A stretch of 6,407 nucleotides of DNA from contig JAHDCA010000055.1 in NCBI GenBank assembly GCA_020630115.1, positions 1 to 6,407 of the forward strand, written 5' to 3'. This DNA is from Candidatus Dojkabacteria bacterium. Lineage in GTDB: Bacteria; Patescibacteriota; Dojkabacteria; SC72; JAHDCA01. This document shows, piece by piece, positions 1-6,364 of the stretch; the stretch's first letter is position 1, and each line of letters opens with the position of its first letter. The translations under genes and the position numbers were made by a program. A model generated the notes under the pieces. The model worked only from the letters and a program-made list of their open reading frames with translations, did no database searches and had not been told where the DNA came from.

Positions 1-1
1 A

Positions 2-217
2 ACTTATTCATGGGCATTAATTCCTTTATATCTTGTTTATAAGGCCTTTTATAATCCTATACTAAATAGGTTTGATTACTTTATCTGGTTGATATGCTTA
101 CTTAACTTCGGGTATTTTAATGAGCTTGGCTTTATCTTAGTCTTAGAACTTCTAAGTGTAGTAATCGACTACTCCAATACAAACAGTCAGAAAGTTTTCA
201 AACTCTATGAGGTATAA
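2..217 (+). CDS. C-terminal fragment of a multi-pass membrane protein (5' end outside window)
   Basis: An open frame runs from the left edge to a TAA at 215-217, giving 71 codons with no start codon in view, so this is the 3' end of a gene that begins upstream. The translation begins TYSWALIPLYLVYKAFYNPI and is rich in Leu, Ile, Phe, Tyr and Trp. It holds two or three hydrophobic stretches (about residues 3-15, 25-40 and 42-56) and then a short polar tail ending KLYEV. This resembles the end of a polytopic inner-membrane protein. A membrane glycosyltransferase of the GT39/GT87 type would suit the adjacent flippase, but the fragment has no diagnostic motif and that is a guess. Its last 20 bases overlap the 3' end of the convergent flippase gene. 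Against it, any 72-codon open frame in AT-rich DNA could be chance; in favour, its hydrophobic pattern is coherent and it ends where the opposing gene ends. Confidence 0.6.
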   Translation, partial: TYSWALIPLYLVYKAFYNPILNRFDYFIWLICLLNFGYFNELGFILVLELLSVVIDYSNTNSQKVFKLYEV

Positions 218-1400
218 GTAACTCGTATGTAAGATAGGTAGAAGTAAACACGAAGTAAGTACTAAAGACTATAACTTGATTAGAAACGGCGTCACTCAAG
301 GTACTATTTCTTTGTGAATAAAGGGCGACCTGGAGTAAGGCAACAGAGATAAAGACTATAACTTGCAACTTTTTTTCGAGATTTAATAAGTAATTCATCA
401 TCAGTGATGTTGCAGAATATAATCCCATACCTATTCCGTATATAACAGCATATTGGGTTACTTCCTGGTATCTTCCTTCAAACATTATCTCAGTTATCAA
501 ATCCCCAAAGATATAATAAACTATTACAACCGAAGCGCTACCTAAAAGATTAAGTCCAATTGCAATAAAGAATAATTGATTTCTTTTCTTTGGTGATTTC
601 TCCTTTGCAACTGAAGCAAATACGACCCCATTGATAAATACAGTTGCGAAATAAACTACTTTACCAACTAATGAAAGTGCAGAGTAAGCTCCTCGGTAGC
701 TCGAGTCTACTAACATTAAATCAAGCGTAAATCCTAAGTTAAAAGTAAGGTAGGTAAAGAGCATTACAAGTGATTCTCTGATATTGAGATTGCTTGAAAG
801 TGCAGGTTTCGATATTTTAGGTAGTTTAATAAAGGGCATTATAGCAATTCCCGTAATAAATCCTGGGATCGCTATTGCAAGCATAGCCATTTCTGGAGTA
901 GGTTCAAAATTAAATATCATTAATATAAAGCCTACTTTTATTATAGCTTCGAAAAGATTAATTATATTAACTAGTTTAATCTTCTGCATTCCCATCAAAA
1001 GACCTTTTGGCAATGGAGCAAAAACTGAATTGAAGCTTATAAACGAAATTAGTATAACTAGCTTGAAGGGTACATCAAGGCTTTCTGCTATCAATGGTGA
1101 TATAGCAGCAATAATAGCTCCAACTATAAAACCTAAAAATAGAAAGAACTTGATATTTCTCGTTCTAAAACTCTCAAGGTTCTCATCAAGATTTTCAGCA
1201 ACAAACTTAGTTATAGAAGAAATAATTGTTGTAGCTGGGATTTGGATTAGGTAGAGAATACCTACAACAGCATTGAAGTCTCCAAAGTCCTTCTCAGTTA
1301 GTCTTTGTGCAAGTAGAACATTAAAGTAATAGTTCAAAGCACTTACTGCAACGCCTGCTCCTGAGCTAAATACAATATCAAAAAAGAATTTTCTAAACAT
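198..1400 (-). CDS. Oligosaccharide flippase-like membrane protein (MOP superfamily, Wzx/MVF type)
   Basis: This 400-residue protein is nearly all hydrophobic helix; by eye about 12 membrane segments fall near residues 9-30, 41-62, 85-105, 111-130, 145-165, 170-192, 211-232, 240-262, 276-299, 316-338, 346-362 and 375-394. The first helix, followed by LLAQRLTEKDFGDFNAV, and the later ISSITKFVAE stretch are typical of polysaccharide-export flippases. So is the mid-protein pattern in which a short loop (VDSSYRGAYSALSLVGKV) joins two helices. Such proteins move undecaprenyl- or polyprenyl-linked sugars across the cytoplasmic membrane. The substrate cannot be read from sequence. The length is close to the family norm of about 400-480, and the C-terminus, ending LLIPHRV at a TGA, is slightly short. 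The ATG at 1398-1400 is chosen because a TATAAT lies six bases upstream; no ribosome binding site is visible. The GT2 glycosyltransferase at the right of the window may act in the same envelope-glycan process, but it lies on the other strand about 4 kb away. Confidence 0.85.
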   Translation of the reverse strand: MFRKFFFDIVFSSGAGVAVSALNYYFNVLLAQRLTEKDFGDFNAVVGILYLIQIPATTIISSITKFVAENLDENLESFRTRNIKFFLFLGFIVGAIIAAISPLIAESLDVPFKLVILISFISFNSVFAPLPKGLLMGMQKIKLVNIINLFEAIIKVGFILMIFNFEPTPEMAMLAIAIPGFITGIAIMPFIKLPKISKPALSSNLNIRESLVMLFTYLTFNLGFTLDLMLVDSSYRGAYSALSLVGKVVYFATVFINGVVFASVAKEKSPKKRNQLFFIAIGLNLLGSASVVIVYYIFGDLITEIMFEGRYQEVTQYAVIYGIGMGLYSATSLMMNYLLNLEKKLQVIVFISVALLQVALYSQRNSTLSDAVSNQVIVFSTYFVFTSTYLTYELLIPHRV

Positions 1401-1406
1401 CCAGAT

Positions 1407-1412
1407 ATTATA
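1407..1412 (-). promoter_or_regulatory. -10 element of the flippase gene, probable leaderless promoter
   Basis: Read on the - strand this is a perfect TATAAT followed by six bases (ATCTGG) and then the flippase ATG. With normal -10 to start-site spacing, transcription would begin at or next to the A of the ATG, leaving no 5' leader. There is no TG extension (GAG precedes the hexamer) and no convincing -35; the hexamer 17 bases upstream reads TACAAT. Confidence 0.65.
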
Positions 1413-1467
1413 CTCTATCAGGGGTAGATATTGTAGGGGTTGGGTTTCTTTATCTTACGAAATTCCT

Positions 1468-1476
1468 TGATATAAT
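1468..1476 (+). promoter_or_regulatory. Extended -10 promoter of the anchored-protein gene, probable leaderless start
   Basis: TGATATAAT is a perfect extended -10 (TGN plus TATAAT). Six bases (GTAACT) separate it from the ATG at 1483, so the predicted transcription start coincides with the start codon. No good -35 hexamer is seen at 16-18 bases, which is usual for extended -10 promoters. It is divergent from the flippase promoter in the same 82-base gap. Confidence 0.7.
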
Positions 1477-1482
1477 GTAACT

Positions 1483-2403
1483 ATGTCTAAAGTAAAGAAT
1501 AAAAAAGAGGTGAAGTACTCGAATAAGAAAGAACAGAAAAACTACCTGGGACTCTCTTGGAAACCATTTGTTGGATTGTTAGTCTTCGTGTGTTTAGTCT
1601 TAGCACTTTACTTTGCAGTGTTGAGAGCTCCTCTTGTACTGTATCAAGCTTCAAAAGCCAATTCAGATGTGAAGACAGTTCAATTTACTTTAATGCAAAC
1701 AGCAGATGTCGATAACCGTTTTAGCGGAGAGGAAGTTGAGATTGATTTTTCTGGATTTGATTCTGACTTTGAGTATAAAAAAGTATTAAATGGCGAAATA
1801 GATATTGAGAACAAGAAAGCTGTTGTTCAAGTAGAGCTCACAGATGCACAGGTCAACGGCGAGCCGATAAGTCAGAGATATAGCTATTTTTATTTGGATG
1901 ATAGTACATATCTTAAAGAAGGGGAGGAGTTTATTAAGATCGATGAGGACAACATTTTAGGAGAAGATCTAGATATATTATCATTTGAACAATTGAGAGA
2001 TCTGGTATACCCGTTAACCACTTCTGATATAAACAAGTATGAGAACAGATATCTTGGCTTTGATAGTGAAGGTAATGTTTACAATTACGAGCTGATTGAA
2101 AGAGAAGGGTATGAAGAAAGTATCAAAGACCTTTTAATATATGACTTAAGTAGTAAAGGCCTGTCAGGAATTCAACATGACCAAATCAATCTAGATAATT
2201 TGAAGAACACATTGAGGATAAAGTCAGGTTCAAACTCAGTTGAATCCATCTCGATGACAATTGATCAAGTCAATATACTAGATATCTCAATCTCAGACTC
2301 AGTTTCATTTACTCAAACCTTAGATGAATTGGAGATAGAAACAAAGATTGAACAGATAAATCACGATATCGAATTTGATTTTGACTCGCATACACAGGAG
2401 TAA
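1483..2403 (+). CDS. Membrane-anchored protein of unknown function
   Basis: I do not recognise this 306-residue protein. Residues 1-28 are strongly basic (nine Lys), followed by one hydrophobic segment at about 29-47 and then a long, soluble, acidic region. By the positive-inside rule the N-terminus is cytoplasmic and residues 50-306 lie outside. Cys37 sits within the hydrophobic segment but is preceded by FV, not a lipobox, so a lipoprotein is unlikely. The outer part has alternating polar and hydrophobic residues suggesting beta-strands, with a start (ASKANSDVKTVQFTLMQTAD) and a later YFYLDDSTYLKEGEEFIKID stretch. These recall the layout of LolA/LppX-like or DUF6612-like domains, where a strand-rich sheet binds a lipid or other ligand. 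That similarity is impressionistic. The gene has its own promoter, diverges from the flippase and precedes the ABC-F gene by 51 bases. A role in envelope transport or stability is possible but not shown. Confidence 0.8.
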   Translation: MSKVKNKKEVKYSNKKEQKNYLGLSWKPFVGLLVFVCLVLALYFAVLRAPLVLYQASKANSDVKTVQFTLMQTADVDNRFSGEEVEIDFSGFDSDFEYKKVLNGEIDIENKKAVVQVELTDAQVNGEPISQRYSYFYLDDSTYLKEGEEFIKIDEDNILGEDLDILSFEQLRDLVYPLTTSDINKYENRYLGFDSEGNVYNYELIEREGYEESIKDLLIYDLSSKGLSGIQHDQINLDNLKNTLRIKSGSNSVESISMTIDQVNILDISISDSVSFTQTLDELEIETKIEQINHDIEFDFDSHTQE

Positions 2404-2440
2404 CTCAAGATAGATTAAGAAGGTTTAATCCCCACTATTA

Positions 2441-2449
2441 TGGTAAAAT
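2441..2449 (+). promoter_or_regulatory. Extended -10 promoter of the ABC-F gene, probable leaderless start
   Basis: TGGTAAAAT is an extended -10 with one mismatch to TATAAT. Five bases (AGCGC) separate it from the GTG at 2455. This placement is the main reason to accept the GTG rather than the ATG eight codons later. No Shine-Dalgarno sequence and no clear -35 are present. Confidence 0.6.
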
Positions 2450-2454
2450 AGCGC

Positions 2455-3975
2455 GTGGAAATTAGAGCAAACAAGTTAATGTATGAAACTCCTAAAAACC
2501 GTTTAAGGGTTTTTTTTGATATGTCTTTTAACATCTTTCCACGAAGAAGAGTTGGACTTGTTGGTCCAAACGGAAGTGGTAAGACTACTTTGCTCAGAAT
2601 AATCGATGGTCAGATAAGACCTAGTTCAGGTAATCTTAGAGTTAAAGGTGACACAATTTATGTGAGTCAGGTAAACCTTAAAGACATGCAATCACTCCGG
2701 ATTAACTCAGCTTTTAAGGTAATCGCAGGAAGGTTTGGTATAGAGATAAATTCAGATACGGATTTTGAACTACTTAGTGGGGGTGAGAAGTTAATGCTCA
2801 ACATAGCTCAAGCTTTAGTCGAGAATCCAGATATCCTTTTACTCGATGAACCTACTAACCACCTTGATATTATATCGAGAAAAAACTTAATTGAAGTTTT
2901 GAATGAATTCCCAAATACATTAATAATTGCTTCTCATGATATTGGTCTTCTTGATCAGGTTACAGACCAAACACTGTATATAGAGTATGGGAAGGTTTAT
3001 CAGTTGGAAAACCCTTATACTAAAGCTTTGGTTGAGTTAGAAGATATACATGAAGAGACTTTAGCAAAGTTTAAGAAAGAAGATAAAGAACTGGTAAGGC
3101 TTGACCGAACTTATCATGGGTATCTCGATAAAATAAGAGATAGACAAGCTAAGGTTAGGATTATCGAGAAGAGAGGTGAAGCTTCAATCGATTTCTTTAA
3201 TGCTTCGACAGATTACAAAGAGGAGTTCCAGCAATATATAGAAGATGAGGATTCTGTATCACAACTTAAAACTACAGACTATACAGCAGATGATTATGGT
3301 AGTTTCTCAATTAATGATGGTGTTATGGGTATTAATGAAGATGAAGTACTAATTGAGGATATAAATCTCGATATAAAATCTTCAAACAGAGTGAGTATAC
3401 TTGGTAGAAATGGTGTCGGTAAATCGATGTTTATGAAATCAGTACTTCAAAAGGCATACGGTATAGATAAGTTACCGGGATTCTTAGAAGGCAAATTCGA
3501 CTGTGAGGAGATAGGTAAATTCGCTTTTATCGATCAGAGCTACAAAATAGTTGATGGTGAAAAATCAATGATTGAAAATCTTAAAGCAAGCTCGCCAGGG
3601 CTAAGTAGGAACAACCAACAATTCCACCTAAAGCAAGTGGGTTTTGATAAACCGATTCAATGGAATAGACGAGCAATACATCTAAGTGGTGGCGAACTTG
3701 CTAGGCTTGCTATAGCTATGGCAACAACTAAGATGCAGAAGATGCTCTTTTTAGACGAACCTACTAACAATCTTGATATCGATACGGTTAAAATAATCAC
3801 TCGTAAATTAAATGAATTTAAAGGGACTTTGATCGTTATCAGTCACGATCTTCATTTCCTATCAAGATTGAATATTAATAATTCTCTAGTTATTAAAGAT
3901 AAGAAGATCAAAAAATTAGAACTCTTTGATTACGACAGCGAGAATCTTTACGAGCAAGTTGCGAACTTGATCTAA
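2455..3975 (+). CDS. ABC-F family ATPase, compact form without an Arm insertion
   Basis: This 506-residue protein has two ABC ATPase domains in tandem and no membrane segment, the ABC-F arrangement; such proteins bind the ribosomal E site and modulate translation. Domain 1 has Walker A GPNGSGKT (37-44), Q-loop Gln72, signature LSGGE (107-111), Walker B ILLLDEPTNHLD (127-138, catalytic Glu132) and switch His161. Domain 2 has Walker A GRNGVGKS (317-324), Gln361, LSGGE (410-414), Walker B MLFLDEPTNNLD (430-441, Glu435) and His464. Both sites look active. The charged linker at about 188-272 is where the P-site tRNA interaction motif lies. Only about 35 residues separate Q-loop and signature in domain 1, so the EttA-type Arm is absent, as in the Vga/Lsa/Msr antibiotic-resistance members. 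The linker does not match the usual motif, so neither a housekeeping subfamily nor drug resistance can be assigned. The start is a GTG set by the upstream -10 element. Confidence 0.93.
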   Translation: MEIRANKLMYETPKNRLRVFFDMSFNIFPRRRVGLVGPNGSGKTTLLRIIDGQIRPSSGNLRVKGDTIYVSQVNLKDMQSLRINSAFKVIAGRFGIEINSDTDFELLSGGEKLMLNIAQALVENPDILLLDEPTNHLDIISRKNLIEVLNEFPNTLIIASHDIGLLDQVTDQTLYIEYGKVYQLENPYTKALVELEDIHEETLAKFKKEDKELVRLDRTYHGYLDKIRDRQAKVRIIEKRGEASIDFFNASTDYKEEFQQYIEDEDSVSQLKTTDYTADDYGSFSINDGVMGINEDEVLIEDINLDIKSSNRVSILGRNGVGKSMFMKSVLQKAYGIDKLPGFLEGKFDCEEIGKFAFIDQSYKIVDGEKSMIENLKASSPGLSRNNQQFHLKQVGFDKPIQWNRRAIHLSGGELARLAIAMATTKMQKMLFLDEPTNNLDIDTVKIITRKLNEFKGTLIVISHDLHFLSRLNINNSLVIKDKKIKKLELFDYDSENLYEQVANLI

Positions 3976-3980
3976 AACTC

Positions 3981-3989
3981 TGCTAAACT
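3981..3989 (+). promoter_or_regulatory. Weak extended -10 promoter of rmuC, probable leaderless start
   Basis: TGCTAAACT is an extended -10 with two mismatches to TATAAT. Seven bases separate it from the ATG at 3997. A partial -35 match, TTGCGA at 3959-3964, overlaps the end of the ABC-F gene, but its 19-base spacing is long. This is the weakest of the five start-proximal promoters in the window, and rmuC may also be reached by readthrough from the ABC-F gene. Confidence 0.45.
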
Positions 3990-3996
3990 CTCTAGT

Positions 3997-5229
3997 ATGG
4001 AAAATTCAGCAATATGGCTAATAATAGGTATAGCTCTTTCAGCTATTGGTTTCTTCATCTACGATAAGTATAGAAAAGATGGTAACAAGGAGACCTCAGA
4101 TGAGTTAATGAGCTTGATGGAGATGAAGATCAAATCGATGCTCCCTGAAGTGCTCAAAGATGCCAACAGCCAGTTAATTCAAGTAGCTAACGATAAGTTA
4201 GGTAGTGAGAAGAGGGAGATCCAGAAAGACGTAGAGACTAAACGTTCAGAGATTGAAAGAATGGTTCGGAGGATAGAGCGTGACCTTAAAGATAATCAAC
4301 TTAAACTCGAAGAGACTGAGAAGCAGAGAGTAGGGAGTTTCGAGAACTTAAGTCAAAGGCTTAACGAGTATAAAGATGTAACTGACAAACTTTCTTCAAG
4401 CACTGAAAAGTTAAACAAAGTATTGGCTAGCAACCAGGGTAGAGGTAAGTTTGGAGAGCAGGTTGCTGAAGACCTACTTAAGATGTCGGGGTTTGTTATT
4501 GGTACCGACTTTGTTGCAAACAAGGCTCAGGCTAGTAACTCTAAGCGTCCTGACTTCACAGTCTTCTTACCTGATGGTACTAAGATCAATGTCGATGTTA
4601 AATTCCCTCTTAACAACCTTCAAGCGATGACTCAAACCGAAGATAGAGGTGAGAAAGAAAGGTTATTTGAGCTTTTCCGCAAAGATGTTAAAGAGAAGAT
4701 AAAGCAAGTCACTACTAGAGACTACATCAACCCAGATGAGAACACTGTAGACTTTGTAATAATCTTCATACCTAACGAGAGTATCTTCTCGATTATCTAT
4801 GAAAGAATGCAAGATGTCTGGCAATACGCAATTGAACAGAAGGTTGTCCTTGCTGGTCCTTTTAGTTTTACAGCAATACTTCGGATGGTGAGGCAGAGTT
4901 ACGACTATTTTAAGGTAAGTCAAAATATCCGATCTATAGCTAACAACATCGAGTCTGTATCAAAAGAGTTCGGCAAATTCTCGGAAAGCTTCGAGAAGGT
5001 AGGTAAGAAACTTGATGCAGTACAGAAGGAGTACGATACAGTTAGAACAACTCGTTTTAATCAACTAAGAAAGAAGATGGATTCTGTTAAGAGTATAGAT
5101 GAGATACCTAAAAGCTCATCTGAGCCTAGCTCGTTGCCTACTCTAAATGTAGCAAAACCAACAAATGGTCAGGCAATACTTAGTGAAGGTAATGAAAATC
5201 AGGCTGATTTTGATCAAATGAGTCTGTAA
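3997..5229 (+). CDS. rmuC: DNA recombination protein RmuC
   Basis: This 410-residue protein has the RmuC layout: an N-terminal membrane helix (about 5-21), a long charged coiled coil (about 27-145), the RmuC core (about 145-320) and a second coil (about 315-355), ending in a low-complexity Ser/Pro-rich tail. Core landmarks are RGKFGE (149-154), RPD (184-186), DVK (200-202), VIIFIPNE and AGPFSFTAIL near residue 290. Glu154, Asp186 and the Asp200/Lys202 pair match the acidic/DxK pattern of PD-(D/E)XK nuclease folds, so a metal-dependent nuclease activity is plausible, though RmuC biochemistry is poorly defined. In E. coli, loss of rmuC raises inversion at short inverted repeats, hence the annotation as a recombination-limiting protein. 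Its length is somewhat below the E. coli form (about 475). The ATG at 3997 follows the ABC-F stop by 21 bases; it has no ribosome binding site, only a weak start-proximal -10. The N-terminal helix argues for this start. Confidence 0.93.
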   Translation: MENSAIWLIIGIALSAIGFFIYDKYRKDGNKETSDELMSLMEMKIKSMLPEVLKDANSQLIQVANDKLGSEKREIQKDVETKRSEIERMVRRIERDLKDNQLKLEETEKQRVGSFENLSQRLNEYKDVTDKLSSSTEKLNKVLASNQGRGKFGEQVAEDLLKMSGFVIGTDFVANKAQASNSKRPDFTVFLPDGTKINVDVKFPLNNLQAMTQTEDRGEKERLFELFRKDVKEKIKQVTTRDYINPDENTVDFVIIFIPNESIFSIIYERMQDVWQYAIEQKVVLAGPFSFTAILRMVRQSYDYFKVSQNIRSIANNIESVSKEFGKFSESFEKVGKKLDAVQKEYDTVRTTRFNQLRKKMDSVKSIDEIPKSSSEPSSLPTLNVAKPTNGQAILSEGNENQADFDQMSL

Positions 5230-5280
5230 GGGTAGAGTCAGGCTTTCTATTCTGCAAAATTTGAGCTTAGTTGAATTCAA

Positions 5281-5308
5281 TAGACACAAAGCACTATTCT
5301 GCTATAAT
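5281..5308 (+). promoter_or_regulatory. Strong -35/extended -10 promoter of the GT2 gene, probable leaderless start
   Basis: This is the best promoter in the window. TAGACA at 5281-5286 (one mismatch to TTGACA) is followed by a 16-base spacer ending in TGC and then a perfect TATAAT at 5303-5308. Seven bases separate the hexamer from the ATG at 5316. Transcription should start at or one base before that ATG, so the mRNA would not contain the in-frame TTG at 5271. Confidence 0.78.
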
Positions 5309-5315
5309 CCAAACA

Positions 5316-6314
5316 ATGAAGTTGACTGTTTTTATTCCAGCCTACAACGAGGCGGAATCAATTGAATCAACTGTCCAAAACATTAAAAAGGTATTTAGAT
5401 CCGATAAATATCTTAAAAAAGTATTTTCAAAAAAAGAAATCGTAGTCCTAGATGATAACTCAACTGATAATACTGTTGAGATCTGCAAAAAGTTAAGGGG
5501 CGTCACAGTATATGAGAACAAAGGGATCAGTAAAGGAGTAGGTCGAAATCTAAGAATTAGTTTGAACCATCTATATGAGAGAAGGGCCGACATAACTGTG
5601 GGTATTGATGCTGATGGTCAGTTTGATCCTTCCGACTTACCTAGGCTAATTGAACCAATCATTGATGGAACTGCTGATATGGTTACAGGTACAAAATTCT
5701 CAGACAGAAACAATCCACCTGTAGGGCTTAATTGGAAGAAGCTATACGGAAATTACTTAGTAGTCTTTATAATCAACTTTATATTGGGTGCAAACTTCAC
5801 TGATGTAAGCTGCGGGTATAGAGCATATAACCGAAAAGCGTTATATAGTTTGAAGATTTGGGGGAACAGAACGTATGTTCAAGAAGCTTTTGTTGATTTG
5901 TTCTTTAAGGGGATCGACATAGCTGAAGTACCGATTGAAGCAGTATATGAAGGGATTAGACCAAGCAAAGTCTTTAGATTTAAGGGTGGGATTATATGGT
6001 ATGGGTTTCGGACATTGAACATAATCATCCGATCATTGAGAGATTATAAGTCATTTGAATTCTTTGGGAGCTTGAGCCTTATTTCTTTCTTTGCATCAAT
6101 ATTGCCTGCGGTAATTCTTATATTTCACTATTGGAAATCAGGAAGCTTCTCCCCGTACATATTCTTAGGCTTCATATCTGGTGGACTCGTCGGTTTCTCT
6201 GTTCTGATGATGATTGTGACGTTATTAGCTGACATGATAAGTCGTTTAAGGCTAAACCAAGAGGCAGAAGTTATACGAAGAAGGTTCGAAACTTTCGCTA
6301 AAGGTAAAAAGTAA
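5316..6314 (+). CDS. GT2 family glycosyltransferase, dolichol-phosphate-mannose-synthase-like, with two C-terminal membrane helices
   Basis: The 332-residue product starts MKLTVFIPAYNEAESI, the usual opening of GT-A fold GT2 enzymes. Nucleotide-binding landmarks follow: Asp46-Asp47 in VVLDDNSTDNT and the metal-binding DAD at 98-100 in GIDADGQFDPSDL. GTKF and DVSCGYRAY (163-171) follow, as in Dpm1/GtrB-like enzymes. Residues 220-245 look like amphipathic helices at the membrane surface. Two membrane helices lie at about 250-272 and 282-306, and the C-terminal tail is basic. Such enzymes transfer a sugar from UDP- or GDP-sugar to a polyprenyl phosphate on the cytoplasmic side; the sugar cannot be told. 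The product would suit a flippase-based pathway like the one suggested at the left of the window. An in-frame TTG at 5271 would add 15 residues, but it lies upstream of the promoter and these residues precede the normal family N-terminus, so the ATG at 5316 is preferred. Confidence 0.92.
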   Translation: MKLTVFIPAYNEAESIESTVQNIKKVFRSDKYLKKVFSKKEIVVLDDNSTDNTVEICKKLRGVTVYENKGISKGVGRNLRISLNHLYERRADITVGIDADGQFDPSDLPRLIEPIIDGTADMVTGTKFSDRNNPPVGLNWKKLYGNYLVVFIINFILGANFTDVSCGYRAYNRKALYSLKIWGNRTYVQEAFVDLFFKGIDIAEVPIEAVYEGIRPSKVFRFKGGIIWYGFRTLNIIIRSLRDYKSFEFFGSLSLISFFASILPAVILIFHYWKSGSFSPYIFLGFISGGLVGFSVLMMIVTLLADMISRLRLNQEAEVIRRRFETFAKGKK

Positions 6315-6364
6315 ACTCTCGGATAGAATTTATCATTGGCTGGATAGAGTAGTGTTAAGTAAGA

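Noticed and set aside
132..200. Recoded TGA (Gly, as in Absconditabacteria/Gracilibacteria), which would extend the flippase to a TAA at 132-134
   Set aside because: No complete gene contains an in-frame TGA, which recoding would make likely, and the extra residues do not look like a family C-terminus. TGA is taken as a stop.
784..1254. 156-codon + strand open frame inside the flippase gene
   Set aside because: It lies wholly antisense to the flippase, has no promoter or ribosome binding site, and its Ile-rich composition mirrors the hydrophobic codons of the opposite strand.
1420..1444. Possible G-quadruplex in the divergent intergenic region
   Set aside because: Only three G-runs are present (two of four, one of three), so a standard four-run quadruplex cannot form.
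1567..1596. Lipoprotein signal in the anchored protein (Cys37)
   Set aside because: The residues before the Cys do not fit a lipobox (Phe-Val at -2/-1), so the segment reads as a plain membrane helix.
2455..3975. Assigning the ABC-F protein to a named antibiotic-resistance gene (vga, lsa, msr)
   Set aside because: The absent Arm is shared, but the linker sequence does not match these families closely enough to support a resistance claim.
3971..3990. Imperfect tandem repeat TCTAAAACTC / TGCTAAACTC before rmuC
   Set aside because: Only 7 of 10 positions match and the second copy is the proposed -10 region; chance is sufficient.
4663..4923. 86-codon - strand open frame inside rmuC
   Set aside because: It is antisense to the conserved RmuC core, which is clearly the coding frame.
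5342..5593. 83-codon - strand open frame inside the GT2 gene
   Set aside because: It is antisense to the catalytic N-terminal domain of a clear GT2 enzyme.
6336..6350. Short frame after the GT2 gene behind a TAGAAT-like box at 6324-6329
   Set aside because: The TTG frame stops after three codons, so there is no gene to support the box.
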